This document shows, piece by piece, positions 31,320-43,274 of a stretch of 64,000 bases of DNA (position 1 is the first letter of the stretch; each line of letters opens with the position of its first letter). The notes under the pieces are model-generated. The model was not told the DNA's origin. It was given only the letters and a program-made list of their open reading frames with translations, and made no database searches. This DNA comes from Calvatia gigantea (taxonomy: Eukaryota; Basidiomycota; Agaricomycetes; Agaricales; Lycoperdaceae): the NCBI GenBank assembly GCA_025093985.1, contig JACAAK010000005.1:1178001-1242000 (forward strand), read 5' to 3'. A program made the translations under genes and the position numbers.

Positions 31320-32199
31320 TGAGGGTCTAGTTGGTCCATTCAGTCTATCTATCACCTTCAGGGTGATAACCCAAAGTGAAATGCAACTTCATGTCCAGTG
31401 CTTTTCCAAGTAACTGGAAGAAGTGTGAGATAAACTCAGAGCTATGATTAGACATGATATGTTCAGGAACACTGTACTTTGAGAATATATGAATAACAAA
31501 TAGTCAGGCCAACTCAGCCAATGTGATTGTGTCATGGGTAGGAATGAACAGGGATTGTTTGGTAAGTCTGTCAATGATAATGAGGATAGTATCAAACTCA
31601 GAGAAAGTAGGGAGCTTCTCAATGAAGTCCATAGAGATAGAGTTCCAGAGTCATTCAGAGATGGAGAGTTGCTTGAGAAGTCTGTATAGCCTGTGATGCT
31701 GTGGTTTAGATCACATACAAGTGACATATGACTTACAGAAGTCCTTGACAGCCAACCAGATATTGGACCAAGTGTAGTCTCTGTGGACAAGTTTGAGGGT
31801 CTTGTTCTGACTAAAGTGTTATGACCTTAGTTGGGTGGAACCTCAGGTTACAACTTAGGCTAAGACTTGAGGGCAAGTAAGGGGAGAGAAACTGGAGGTG
31901 GTTAAGCATATTAAATACAGGAGGATATATTTATGCTTAAATACAAGAGGGTCATCCAGTTGAATGAATGGAGCTACTACATGAAATATCTAATAACAAT
32001 GGCATAGTAGTGTATGAGTCAATACTTGGCAATTGCTGAGACTAAGATAGATGAAACAGGTACACAGATGATACAGAATGGAGATAAGTACAGTAATGCA
32101 ATGGAGATGGTGAAATCCACAACACAAAGTGGCCAAAGAGGATGTGATCATGTTTGTACTATAAAACTCAAAGTTGTAACTTGTTAGCATCAGGTACAT
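31320..32199 (-). pseudogene. Gypsy B2 integrase core, split by a solo LTR
   Basis: Sense reading gives DTILIIIDRLTKQSLFIPTHD, then EHIMSNHSSEF where the catalytic block TSDRGSEF is broken (Asn for Asp, as in B1). A family-A solo LTR sits at 31817-32124. Left of the LINE3 insertion it ends at AGATTCTGTCAT. Aligns with 13650-14150 of B1. Confidence 0.7.
31817..32124. repeat. Solo LTR, family A
   Basis: 308 bases, TGTTATGACC to CCACAACA. Flanked by TAAAG (31812-31816) and CAAAG (32125-32129), equal but for one C/T. Inserted in B2 integrase. Confidence 0.85.
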
Positions 32200-32213
32200 A
32201 GATTCTGTCATTA

Positions 32214-33250
32214 GGCATCGATCAATTGGCCTGGTTACCATCTCATAGACCTCTACCCGGACTGGGTTGTCTTTATAGAGGTGAAGCTCAATACAGAGGG
32301 TAAGACTGACCCTGTGTATATGTATGCTCTCAATGCATGTCTTTGGAACTGTAGGGAGGATTCTGGAATTCTCTATATGGTGACTGATGCCAGTCTACCA
32401 CTACATGGGAAGTTCCAGGTGGTTTCAGCTATCTATGTATTCTGCCAGGGTGAGTCTCTTAAGGAGATCACTTGTGTGGCAGGCAGGGTTATAGCTCTAG
32501 ATGCCAAGCTCATAGCCATTACCCTTGGTGTTCATTTTGCTCTGAAATAGGAGAATATCAGGCTTGTATGTGTTTTTACTGATTTGATTGCATCAATAAA
32601 GTTAGTGGTTAATCTATCCATGCACTCCAGGCAGATACTGTCTTAGGGGTTGTGTGTGGCACTTAAACAGTAGCTCTCTAAGGATGCTTGGAGGTCCATT
32701 GAATTCCTTGCTGTCCCTTCTTCTAAGAAGTAGAAGTTTCATTATGCTATTCACTGGCATGTCACATTGTTCTCTTAGGTCACTTATAGCCTGAGGCCAT
32801 TCACTTCCATTGTCCACCTCCATAAGGAGGTAGTCAATAATGTTTTAGAGGAATAGCACCAGCTGTACTCTACCTCTTCTTATAAGGGGTGTAGCAACAT
32901 GGATTTGGCCTCTGGAGCTGGTCCACATACTCTGGACAAGCCAACCTACCTTAATGGTGGACCCTGGCTGCCTTATGTTAGCAGCTCTAACTCACTGTGT
33001 GTAAGGGCCATGCATGCTGTTACTGGTTATGTGCCAATTGGATCATATAGAATACAATTCTTTTCTGAATGAAGACATTGGTTGCTCATGTGGCACTGTT
33101 CTCAAAGGGTGCTATCACATTTTTGTCCAGTGCCTTCTCCACAAGAGGAACTTGGACAGACCTCCTCAGACCATTTGTGAGCTGATTGACTTTCTGGAGG
33201 CAAACCTGGGGGCATTTGCCTTCAGACTAGATAGTATGGGTATCAGGTGA
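32214..33250 (+). pseudogene. LINE3 ORF2 C-terminal fragment
   Basis: RNase H remnant 32281-32550 (VAGRVIALDAKLIAITLGV with HFALK), then stops. The Cys/His tail at about 33080-33130 reads CSCGTVLKGCYHIFVQCLLH, followed by KRNLDRPPQTICELIDFLEA and a TGA at 33248-33250. It lines up with LINE1, LINE2 and LINE4. Confidence 0.7.
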
Positions 33251-33823
33251 GTTGGCATACATGGGGGAGCCTATGTAAGGCCTCTCTTCTTCTGGCCTAC
33301 TAGGCTGGAAAGTCTTAAGAAAATAGGGATGGAGTCCCTGGGGGGTTCTTCCAGGCTCATCTTGGTAGTTTTCCTTTCCTGGAGTGGGCTTTGGGTAATT
33401 TGGTGGTAGAAGGAATAATCAAATGGGGATGGGGTCCCCAGGTGGCAGTGCGGGCTCATTCTGCTAAGCTGCCTTCCTGGTACTGAGCTTTGGTAATGTA
33501 TTGGGATTCTACCCTTGCTGCTGGGTTGCTAGGGGTCTGTTCTGGGCAGATACCCTCTGGTCTGGGAAGTTGGGGGTTAGGTGGCTCCAAGCATGGGCTT
33601 CCTGTGCCTGCTCCCCTTACTACACTTGTTCTCTCTCAGGCACTCAGCTGCCAATGCTGCTGGGCCCACCACTTGTGGGATAATCAGAACACTACCACAG
33701 GGCAGTGGTGTGTCACTGGATGTACACTACAAGACCTGGGTGACTGGGTTTTCTTTAGTGTAATGGGCATTTCAGGAAACTGGGAGATCTAGTAAGTAGG
33801 GGGTAGTTTGGTCTGGTCTGGGT

Positions 33824-34128
33824 TGTTATGACCTTAGTCTGAGTTAACCTCAGGTTGTAACTTGGGCTAAGACTTGAGAGTGAGTAAGGGGAGAGGAACT
33901 AGGTGGTTAAGTATACCGAATACAGGAGTATGTATGTACACTTAAATACTACAGGAACATCCAGTTGAATGGATGGGGAACTACATGAAACATCCAGTAG
34001 GGATGGCATTGTAGTCAGTTGGAGTCATACTCGGAGATCACTCAGTGGAAAATAGCTGAAACAGGTACACAGGAGATAGGAATGTAGACGGATAAGGAAC
34101 ATGATATGATCAGTGAAGGTTCACAACA
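33824..34128 (-). repeat. Gypsy A2 3' LTR
   Basis: 305 bases, TGTTATGACC to TTCACAACA, family A. On its inner side is the purine tract that in sense reads TTGGGGGGTAT. Confidence 0.9.
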
Positions 34129-34146
34129 ATACCCCCCAATTAGGCT

Positions 34147-35137
34147 TCATGCCTCAGGAAGCTCATCAAAGTCTCCATTTACTACTGTGGCGGCGAGTGC
34201 TTTTTTAGTGGCAGCGATGAGGAACTTTCCTTCATTGGAATGTGCTAAGAAGACAGGTGAGTGGCTTCATCCATCTTGTCGGATAGGGACTGGGACGCCA
34301 TTGTATGGGAAGTCGGTGGTGGTGAAGCTGTCCCAGTAGTTCTTGACTATCGAGTTCCAATAGTGTTGGTCCTTTTCTTGTCCTGGCAGTACAGTGTGGA
34401 ATCTTGCGGGTGGAAGAAAAACCAATACAAGCTGTGGTGGTGTGATGGTTTTTATGAAATGATGAAGGGCATTGACTTCCTCTTTCATGGAAACTGTGGT
34501 TTCTTCGTCCATAGGGATATCAGCTCAGGTTGGTGGTGTGGGGTTGATGGTGTCGTGTAGTTTGGAGAGGGTGATGTGAATCCTGTTGACCAAGGTATTG
34601 ATGTTGGGGTCTTCATTTGACTTGTCTCTCCCAAGTAGTTTTATGGCTATATTGGCAAGCTCCAAGAATATGTTGGCAATGTCAAGGTAGTTAAAGACCT
34701 CAAGGCCCAGATTGATTCAGCTCTAGGAGCCCTTGGACACGATCTTGTTCATTAGGGGTGAGGGTAGACTGGTCTAGTGCTCAGAAGATGGTGGGAATAT
34801 GCTGGTTGGTGGAGGAGGAGGTGTTGGTAAATCCAGCATACATGTTGGCAAAGGTGATGCAAGCAGTGGCAAGGGCAATATGTCAGTTTACTACTAGTCG
34901 TTTGTTCTGGGCAGTGATATTCTCAATTTCACTGTTAGTTGCCTTGTCGATGTCTTTGAGTAAGGCTTTGAGGAGGCCTTGTGCTGGGGACGGTGTTTTA
35001 GCGAGATTGAAGCAAGTTCCCTGGGGGGCCAGTGCTCTGCTGCTGCCTGGTTCTGGGAATGGTAGGGAGGAAATTCTAGTAGGAGTGGGGTGGACAAGGG
35101 AATTAATAGCGATGTGGTTAGGTTGGAAGGCAGGCAT
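34147..35137 (-). pseudogene. Extra ORF downstream of gypsy A2 pol ('ORF3')
   Basis: Second copy of the post-pol ORF of family A. ATG at 35137, six bases after the pol stop (35144-35146); last stop at 34147-34149 directly before the purine tract. Opens MPAFQPNHIAINSLVHPTPT and keeps LATACITFANMYAGFTN, MDEETTVSMKEEVNALHHF, FHTVLPGQEKDQHYWNSIVK and GKFLIAATKKALAA. Differences from A1 are often conservative (I/V, D/N, T/A) or silent. Total length is 991, not a multiple of three, so at least one frameshift (about 34560-34760) has occurred. Function unknown; not an envelope by any sign I can see. Confidence 0.7.
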
Positions 35138-35143
35138 GTCTGT

Positions 35144-38100
35144 TTAGTTTCTTTGTCTGGGTTGTTTGTTTGATGCTTTTTTGTGTTTTCTGCCCCTTCT
35201 TTTATGGGTATCCTCTAGATGCCTTTTTTGGTAGTCTCTTATGGTGTCTTTCACATTTTCCAAATTGGACTCCACTGTCCATGTATCTTCTTCATTGCTG
35301 TACCCCTTCCAGTGGACCAGGAATTGATAACCCCTTCCTTGTTTTCATTGTCCATGGATCTCTTCCACTTCATACTCTTCCTCATTGTTGATGATCACCT
35401 GGGTTGGGCGCTGATGGTTGTTTTTGACTTGGGAACTCTGCCTGGTGTGCTAGGTGTCAGGAGCTGTTCATTGAATACATCATGGATGGCCCATCCGTCC
35501 AGTAGTGTCAGCCAATATGCCACTTCTCCTATCTTTTCCTTAATAAGGAAAGGTCCATACCATTTTTGGCCTAGCTTCTTTGATGATTGATTGGTATGGA
35601 TATTGGTGTTTTCCAACCATACTTTATCTCCTACTTGATATGTGCTGGCGTGGGTTCTACTGTGGTTGTGTTGCTGTTTCATCTTTTCTTAGTATGTCCA
35701 TAGTGCTGATGAGGCGTTGTCTCAGGCGGCCTGTAATTGTTCCAGGAATGCTGTGGCAACAGGATTGTTTGTTGTTGGCTCATTCTTGCCTTTCCATGGA
35801 TGCCTTCCATAGTTTAGGAAGAATGGTGTTTTCTGGGTTCCTCCATGTTGCTTGTCATTATACTGGAATTCTGCGATGGGGAGCCATTCTGCCCAGTCGT
35901 CCTGGTCATAGTTGCAGTACAGGTGGATGTAGGTTTCCACTTCTCTATTGATGCATTCGGTTTGTCCATCTGTTTGTGGATGGTACACCATTGATAGGTT
36001 TCATTCAATGCCGAGCCCCTTAAATAACTCCTTGGTGAATTCTGATGCGAACTGAGGTCCTCAGTCACTGAGTACTTTCCTCAGTAATCTGTGTAGCTTT
36101 TATATTTCATCTCGATATATCTTTGTGATGTCTTTAGATGAGGCATCTGTAGTTGTCACTGAGAGTCGTATCATTTTTGTGAAGTGGTCCATAATGACTA
36201 GTATTGTGTTCTTTCCTTTAGACTCTGGCAGTGGTCCGATCATGTTGACACTGATTTCTTCCCAAGGTCCATTTGGTATTGGGAGAGGGTGTAGTGGTGA
36301 TTTGAGCAGCGTTGTTCTTGATTTGTTCCTTTGGTAGGCTTGGCATCCTCGGATATATCTTTTTATGTCCTTTCATATTGATGGCCACCAGTAGTCTCGG
36401 CTGATTAGTTCTGTTATCCTGTGTTGTCCTGGGTATCCTGCATCTGGAGTGTCATGGTACTGTGTTAGGATTTTTTCTTGTAGTTTCTGGTCAGGTAGAA
36501 CGTTGTAACAGCAAAGCCATTTTCATGCATGAAAATCACTAATCTAAGGCATACAAGCCTAATCTAATGATTGCATCGAACCTTCCTGTAGTAGTATGAC
36601 CTAATCTAAGAGCCCAACAATATAATAAAAGAGTACTCAATCACTGTAGAACACTATGGCCATTGATGACGGATAGCGGCGGCTGTGGAATGACTACTGT
36701 GCTTAACAAAAAGCAATTCTAACAGTGTACCATATGACCAGTCATGATTCTGGCCGGACCAGGCAGTAAAACCATTCCAATGTGTCTATACAGAGCTACG
36801 GGACCCCTCCAATGAGCCTAGACTCAGGAAATAAGTCCAATGTGCTTAATCTAAAAGGATGATTGGTATGCTCACAAGGAAATGCCACCATTGTTAGATT
36901 AACAAACAACACTCAGCACTAATGACATACATGGACACATTCACATACAATCCACAAGGACATGTAGGAGAACAGTTTACATGACGTCCGAAATCTTAAA
37001 TGTTCTACATATTTAGAGAAGAATGCAGACCCAGAGAACAGGCTAAAACACAGCCTGGAACAAATGGATACCTGGAATCCTTCTGTATTTCCAATGTTTT
37101 ACTAATCTAACAGGTTACAGCTCTCTTGGCACACAATCTAATCTACTGGTTTGTACCTTGCTTGATAATATGTTCCTAGTTGTGTAATCATTATCTTGTC
37201 ATAACGAGCACCCAAATAATATATAAACCCCCTCTGAGGTGTCAGACATGGCAAGGAACCTACTAGCCATTGCCCAGCCTTCAGAGTGCAGTGAAAAGCA
37301 ATCTATTGTGCCTGAGTGAAGCAAAGTAATAGGTTCTTTCGAAATTAACTAGACTAAGTGACTTGAGCTAAGGTTGAGACCTTTTGATCTAAGAAGAAGA
37401 CCTCGGGCTTACTCATGAAGTGAGCTTAGATTAAGAGTGTATTGCATCGCTACACCCTGGTACTTGGCATATCACAAGTGTAGGACAGTGCGCTTCTGGT
37501 CGTTAACTTGATAAGGGTGAATCTTAGGGAGTACCTAAGGTTCTGTGTCTTGTTGACTTCTTGGATAAGGGACATGAGTTGCACTTTTTTACAGTATAAC
37601 TTGGCTTTACTCTTCTTAGCAAAGGTAGTTAGCTATTCTAGTGTTCTCTACACATCATTGTTTCATGTTATTTTGTGGAGTTGTCCCTCATATTGTCAGA
37701 TTGCCTCCCCACGAACTTGTCTTGTGCAGAAATCTTTAAAAATCTATTCTGTCAGCTTAATCTAAGCCATACATCCATATCACATTTAGTATTCTATTTC
37801 TGCCTCTTTAACGTATGCACTTTTCTGTTTGTAGATTACTCCACCATCTTTGGTGAGTTGGGATCCTTGCTTCTTTAGTTCAGTTAGGACTGTTGTTTCT
37901 CATTGGGTTTGGCTTCAAATTCATTCTAGGAAGTTTGGTTCGATGAACAATTCTGCTTGTAAGAGTACCATGCTGTCTGTGCCTTCCGTCTGTAGCCAGC
38001 TTTCTCAGATCATAGTGACTAGTTTATCTTCTTGTCCTTCTGGCATTTGGTGGATTTGGGATAGCAGGTCAGCTTTCGTGTTTGTTTTTCCAGGTACATG

Positions 38101-39036
38101 TCATAATGTGAAGTTGTAGTCTTGCAGCTGCAGATACTACCGTGCTTGTCATCCATTTAGCTTCTGTGGTTCTCGGTAATACTTGAGATTTTTGTGGTCA
38201 GTCCAGATTTCAAATCGTTCTTTGGCATCTAGAAGGTAGTGTCTCCATTCCTTCAGGGCGTGGACAATGGCTAACAACTCTTTGTCATATATTTCATAGT
38301 TTCATTCTGCTGGGGACAGCATTCATGATATGAAAGCAATTGGGTGCCATTTGTCTTCTTGTAGCTGTGAAAGTACCCCTTCTAATGCATAGTCTGATGT
38401 GTCAACTTCTACCCTGAATTGGCTGTGCCTTTGTGGTAATGTCAGGACAGGTTCTTCAGTAATATATTTCTTGAGTTGGTTAAATGAGTCTTGGTGCTCT
38501 TGTGTCCATTCCTATGCAGTTGCTCCTTTGAGTTTGTTTAAGGGCCCTGCAATTGTACTGAAGTTTTTGATGAAACGTCAATAGTAGTTTGCAAAACCCA
38601 GGAACCTTTCTACCCCTTTGGTGTTCCTGGGTTCGGGCCACTCTCATACTGATTTTACTTTTTCTTCTTCCATTTTGATTCATCCATGTTCTACCTGAAC
38701 TCCTAGCATTGGGATTTCTTCTACATCAAAGATGCACTTGGTTCACTTGAAGCATAAATTGTACTGAGCTGCTCATTCCAGAAATCGTATTGTTCATTCC
38801 TTTAGTTGCTCCTTAATGTCTCCTGGGATGGTGAAGTCATCCATATAGTTTGTGATATCTCTGTTTTGTAAGAGGTCATGGAAGATGCTTGTCATCATTC
38901 TGGAGAACGTTCCTGGTGAGTTGCTCAGGCCAAAATACATGACTGTTGGTTCAAAGAGTCCTTTATTGGTGAGGAAGGCAGCTTTCCATTCATCTCCTTC
39001 TTTGATCCTGACATTGTTGTATCCCCAGATGATGTC
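35144..39036 (-). pseudogene. Gypsy A2 pol remnant (RT, RNase H, integrase, chromodomain)
   Basis: RT from 39036: [37 protein letters not shown] and [11 protein letters not shown] (38830-38850) with the catalytic YMDD intact, unlike A1. RNase H 38480-38180, split integrase (37810 downward and 36502 upward), with SD-stop-GPQF at 36061-36063, the same stop as in A1. Then YHPQTDGQTECINREVE, WLENTNIHTNQSSKKLGQKW and a frameshifted chromodomain ending at 35144. Dead. Confidence 0.8.
36503..37809. mobile_element. Element D, copy 2 (inverted relative to copy 1)
   Basis: Same sequence as 17650-18949 but reversed, inserted in the A2 integrase. Starts TTGTAACAGCAAAGCC, ends GCCTCTTT, with AACG on both sides (36499-36502, 37810-37813). 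Contains the same spread of TAATCTAA motifs (around 36538, 36560, 36600, 36846, 37099, 37136, 37430, 37758). Open frames are short (37508-37765 is the longest) and unlike known proteins. Confidence 0.6.
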
Positions 39037-39195
39037 TGGATGGGGAACTACATGAAACATCTGGTAGGGATGGCATTGTAGTCAGTTGGAGTCATACTTG
39101 GAGATCACTCAGTGAGAAATAGCTGAAACAGGTACACAGGAAATAGGAATGTAGATGGATAAGGAACGTGATATGATTGGTGAAAGTTCACAACA
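39037..39195 (-). repeat. Truncated 5' LTR of gypsy A2
   Basis: Right 159 bases of the family-A LTR; the half next to the internal region is deleted together with gag. Confidence 0.85.
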
Positions 39196-39351
39196 TGGGT
39201 GTATACTTGGATTGGATTGGGTTGCCTCTGAACAGTAGACTACTCTTAACACATTGGACTTTGTAGCACAGGCATTTGTACTTTGCTATATGTAGACTAC
39301 AATTTGGCACTATATTATAAATTGGTGCAAGCCTTGATTTTAAAAAAAAAA

Positions 39352-40626
39352 AGATTCTGTCATCAAGGTGGAGAAAACCAGCTGAATCAACAGACTATTG
39401 TCCTTCTGGTTTAGCTATGTGAGCAGCTGTGGACAGGTCAAGCAGGAAAGCTAAGAGGATATCAGAGTGGAGTTGATCAAGGTCAATGATCATAGCTATA
39501 TAAAGGGAAGGGGCATATATGTTGAAAATGTGCGTAGGGGGACGTGAAGCAGTCCTAATAGCAAAGAAACGACATGTATTGATAGAGAGAATCTAGAGAA
39601 AATCCACAATTACTATGGACAACTATAAGAGACTGAATTGTTGAGATACAGAGTTTTGCTCACCTGTGGACAACTGTAAGAGACTAAAGGTCCTCAAAGT
39701 GTCCACAGGCAAACTACAAGTCCAACAGTCATGTGACACAGTCACATGACTCAAATCTCTGTCAGCTACAAGTCCCAATCTATCTACAGACTGATGGGAG
39801 CACATCTAACAATATAAGTATGTAGCACAGACAGAGGCTAAAAGCTGTTCATAAGTAAAGATAGGTCTGAAGTTGTGAGGATTGACTGTAGTGTAGTCAT
39901 TATTCCCCCCTTTAGGATAGACATCCTATCATCTAGTAAGAGTGTCAGGCTTTGTCTCTAGTCAGCCAAGGCGAAAGCAAATCATGAGGTTAAACTGGGA
40001 AAGGAACTCAGATCAGCAGGCTTGGCAGTGGGTGAGGATTTTTGTGGTACAGAAGTATTCTAGATTCTTGTGATCAGTAACAACATTAATCACAAGAGGG
40101 GCACCTTCAAAGTAGTGCCACCAAATCCTGAAAGCTTCAAATATAGCCAGGAGTTTCTTGTTGTAGGTATTATAATTCAGCTTGGCCAGACTAAAGGTAC
40201 AAGAGTGGAATGCCATGGAGTGAACTTCACCATCCTCAGTAATGATGGAGAGGATGGCTGCTAGCATGTAGTCAGATGCATCAGTCTCAACAATGATCTG
40301 AGCATTGGATATCCAGTGAATGAGAACACGTGCTGAGATAAAGGCATTCTTTAATGATGTAAAAGCTTCTCAACAGTCATTACTGAACTTCCACACCATG
40401 CCCTTTCAGGTGAGGTGGGTCAGTAGGATGATGATGTCAGAGTAGTTGTAGATGAAGTGACAGTAGAAGTTGGTGAAGCTGAGGAAGGACTGTATGTCCT
40501 TGACCTTTTTTGGTTCAGGCCAGTTCTGGATGATCTTAACCTTTTTCTTAGACATTCTGAGACTTTTGGGGGAGAGGATGTAGCCAAGGTATTCAATGGT
40601 ATCAGATTCAAACTCACACTTATCTA
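39352..40626 (-). pseudogene. Gypsy B2 RNase H and RT fragments
   Basis: RNase H at 40267-40013: TDASDYMLAAILSIITEDGEV (first catalytic Asp kept, unlike B1), RIWWHYFEGAPL, DHKNLEYF. RT remnant 40620-40420 with FDTIEYLGYIL and KVKIIQNWPEPKKVKD. The left part (39364-39900) is the heavily stopped zinc region. Solo LTR at 39520-39811. The RT is cut by LTR E at 40627, before the YxDD site. Confidence 0.7.
39520..39811. repeat. Solo Copia-type LTR
   Basis: 292 bases, TGTTGAAAATG to CATCTAACA, perfect ATATA duplication (39515-39519, 39812-39816). Confidence 0.85.
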
Positions 40627-40918
40627 TGTTAAAAGTGGGTAATCAGACAATTTTGGGTCTAGGCCCTTCTATGATCCTTATCATTCTATTTGTGTACCAG
40701 ATGTTCTATCACCTTCTATGATGTTCCATCTACTTGGGGTTACCTGGGTCCACTTATATTTAGATACTTCATGTTGTATATAAAGTATGCACTTGACAGA
40801 TGAATTCCCTGTCAAGTTACACCTTGAATACAATGGCCTTAGCTTTTCTGCTATACCAGCTCTAAGCTTTTCAGCACTACTCTGGCAACTCCTTTGGACA
40901 TTCCCATTTATTCTAACA
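40627..40918. repeat. LTR of family E at a rearrangement junction
   Basis: 292 bases, TGTTAAAAG to TTCTAACA, close to 14694-14983. Left flank (ATCTA) belongs to gypsy B2 RT, right flank (AAATG) to a plus-strand integrase, so no target duplication. Confidence 0.8.
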
Positions 40919-41887
40919 AAATGAGCCCACTTTATCCTAATCCACACCACTATCTTGGCCAAAGGCACAGTGTGGCTCTTCCTCCACAACATTTGGAAAC
41001 TCCATAGACTCCCCAATATTGTTGTTTCAGATCACAGACCACAGTTTATTACTACATTCACAAAAGAGCTCTACTGACTCCTAGAGATCAAGATGGCTGT
41101 CTCAACTGCCTGGCATCCACAGATTAATGGGCAGACAAAGCAGGTAAACCAGGAACTTGATCAGTACCTCTGCCTCTTCATAAACAAGTGACAGAATGAC
41201 TGGCATGACCTCCTTCCACTCATGGAATTCCAACACAACAACCATATCTACACTTCCACCCAACACTCCTTCCTCTTAGACACTGAACATCATTCATGCA
41301 TGGGATTTGAGCTGTATCAGCCACCCTCAAAGATTGAATCAGTTAACAAGTTCACAAAGTGAATGGAGTCAACACTAGAAAAAGTGAAATCCACACTGGT
41401 CAAGGCAAAAGATGACATGACCCACTACTACAACCAACAATATACACCTGTACCCACATACAAGCCAGGCAATAAAGTTTACCTCAAAGCAGATGATATC
41501 CAGACCACCCATCCATTGAGGAAACTTTCTTACCAATGTCTTGGACTGTACATCATAGACAAGCAGGTTAATGCTAATACCTACTGTCTTCACCTCCTCC
41601 ACTCCATGCAATACCTCCATCCGGTTTTTAATATCATTAAACTCACACCCACATCACCCAATCTGATTGAGAACCACCACACAAAACCCCCATCCAATTT
41701 TATCATCGTCAATGAGGAAGAGGAATAAGAAGTTGAAAAAGTCCTTAACAGCTGCATCCACTGAAGATGACTTCAATATCTCATCAAGTGGAAAGGCTTT
41801 GGAATGGAACACAACTCATAGGAGCCAGCCAATGGAATCCACACCCCAGAACTAGTTTAGGAGTTCTACTATAAACAGCCTGGTATC
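40919..41887 (+). pseudogene. Plus-strand gypsy integrase fragment with chromodomain
   Basis: Starts mid-core (K-stop-AHFI, expected KMAHFI), then RLPNIVVSDHRPQF with the second catalytic Asp, AWHPQINGQTKQVNQELDQY with the Glu, and an open frame 41363-41728 for the C-terminal domain (PGNKVYLKADDIQ, LHPVFNIIKLTP). After a stop comes a chromodomain: LIKWKGFGMEHNS near 41780-41830 and EFYYKQPG at the end. Cut on the right by the LTR at 41888. A different gypsy family from A, B and C. Confidence 0.7.
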
Positions 41888-42196
41888 TGTTGTGAACCTT
41901 CATCTATTCTTACTCACTTTGTACTTGCCTGCATTCTGCTCTGTCCTATACCTGTTTCACCTATTCCAGTCCAGCGATCTCCAGGTATTGACTCACAGTA
42001 ACTACTGCACCATTGCTGTCAGATGTTTTATGTAGTTACCTCTATCCATTCAACTGGATATCTACCATATTTAAGCATACATATATACTCCTGTATTCAG
42101 TATGCTTAACCACCTCTTGTTCTCCTCCCCTTACTCGCCCTCAAGTCTTAGCCTAAGTTACAACCTGAGGTTTACCCAGACTAAGGTTGTAATACA
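41888..42196 (+). repeat. Family-A LTR, inverted, unmatched flanks
   Basis: 309 bases, TGTTGTGAACC to GTAATACA, reverse orientation to the A3 fragment beside it. Flanking 5-mers GTATC and TGTCT differ, so it marks a junction or a decayed insertion. Confidence 0.75.
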
Positions 42197-42510
42197 TGTC
42201 TGGCTAATTTCTTTGTCTAAGTGATGACTTCTTGGTTTTTCTGCCCCCTCTTTTATGGATATCTTCTGGATGTCTTTTTTGGTAGTCTGCTATCATATCT
42301 TGGGCATTGGGTAGGTTTGATTCCACTATCCATGTATCTTCCTCATTGCTGTACCCCTTCCAATGCACTAGGAATTAATATCCCTGTCCCTATTTTTGTC
42401 ATCCTCAGATCTCTTTTACCTCATATTTTTCTTCATTATTGATGATCACTGGCTCTGGCACTGGTAATCTTTGCTGACTCAGGAACATTACTTTCTATAC
42501 TGAGATTAAC

Positions 42511-42815
42511 TGTTATGATTTTCTACCAATTAAGTCGCACTCTGTCCTTGTCTACATTCCTGTCCGTTAGCATATCTGTTTCATCTATTCCTATTGAGCG
42601 ATCTCTATCTATGACTTGTGTTAACTACTACACCAGCCTAATCAGACATTTCACATAGTTACTCCATCCATTTAACTGGATGGCTCCCTGTATTTAAGTG
42701 TACATACATCCACTGTATTCAGTATGCTTAACCACCTTTGTTCCTCTCCCCTTATTCACCCTCAAGACTTAGCCTAAGCTGCAACCTGAGGTCTTAACAG
42801 ACTAAGGTCATAACA
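42511..42815 (+). repeat. Solo LTR, family A
   Basis: 305 bases, TGTTATGATT to GGTCATAACA, perfect TTAAC duplication (42506-42510, 42816-42820). Confidence 0.9.
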
Positions 42816-43274
42816 TTAACAGCTGTTCATTGAATATATCATGGATGGCCCATCCTTCTGATATGGTGAGCCAGTATGCTGCTTCTCCTATTTTTTTCTT
42901 GATTTGGAAAGGCCCATACCTTTTTTGGCCTAGCTTCTTTGATGGCTGATTGATATGGATATTTGTATTTTCCAGCCATACTTCATCACCAGGTTGATAT
43001 CATGTTATGTGCAACTTGCTGTTATTGTGGGTCTATTTCATCTTTTCTTGGTATGATCATAGTGCCACTGCGGAGTTGTCTTTTGCATTTCATAGTTGTT
43101 TTAGGAACTCAGTGTTACTAGGGTTGTCTGTTGTTCCATGGTCTTTTCCTTTCCAGGGGTGTCATCCATAATTGAGATAGAAAGGTATTTCTTGCATTCC
43201 ACTATGTTTCTTATTGTTGTACTGGAATTCAGCCATGGGCAGCCAATTCACCCAGTTGTTTTGTTTATAGTTGC

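Larger units (their letters stand above)
33824..39195 (-). mobile_element. Gypsy A2, minus strand, 5' part deleted
   Basis: Left LTR 33824-34128 and truncated right LTR 39037-39195, flanked by TGGGT on both sides (33819-33823, 39196-39200). ORF3, chromodomain, integrase, RNase H and part of RT remain. Gag, protease, the front of RT and half of the 5' LTR are gone: RT text stops at about 39036 and LTR text starts at TGGATGGGG. Element D (36503-37809) lies in the integrase zinc region. Confidence 0.85.
32212..39351 (+). mobile_element. LINE3 copy, 5'-truncated, split by gypsy A2
   Basis: Flanked by the 12-base duplication AGATTCTGTCAT (32200-32211 and 39352-39363), a typical LINE target-site duplication, in gypsy B2. 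Starts near the RT/RNase H junction, has its 3' tail at 33251-33823 and 39196-39341, and ends in an A-tail to 39351. Gypsy A2 (33824-39195, TSD TGGGT) sits in its 3' tail. Confidence 0.9.
22883..40626 (-). mobile_element. Gypsy B2, minus strand, heavily nested
   Basis: Sense order from right to left: RT fragment (40626), RNase H, integrase, chromodomain (stop 25179-25181), a 3' region with an antisense pseudogene, a polypurine tract (23421-23437) and a presumed LTR. Interrupted by Copia-2 (25951-31319, TSD TGAGG), solo LTRs at 22905, 23583, 31817 and 39520, and LINE3 (32212-39351). Its 5' LTR, gag and the front of pol are missing; the RT is cut at LTR E (40627). Confidence 0.7.
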
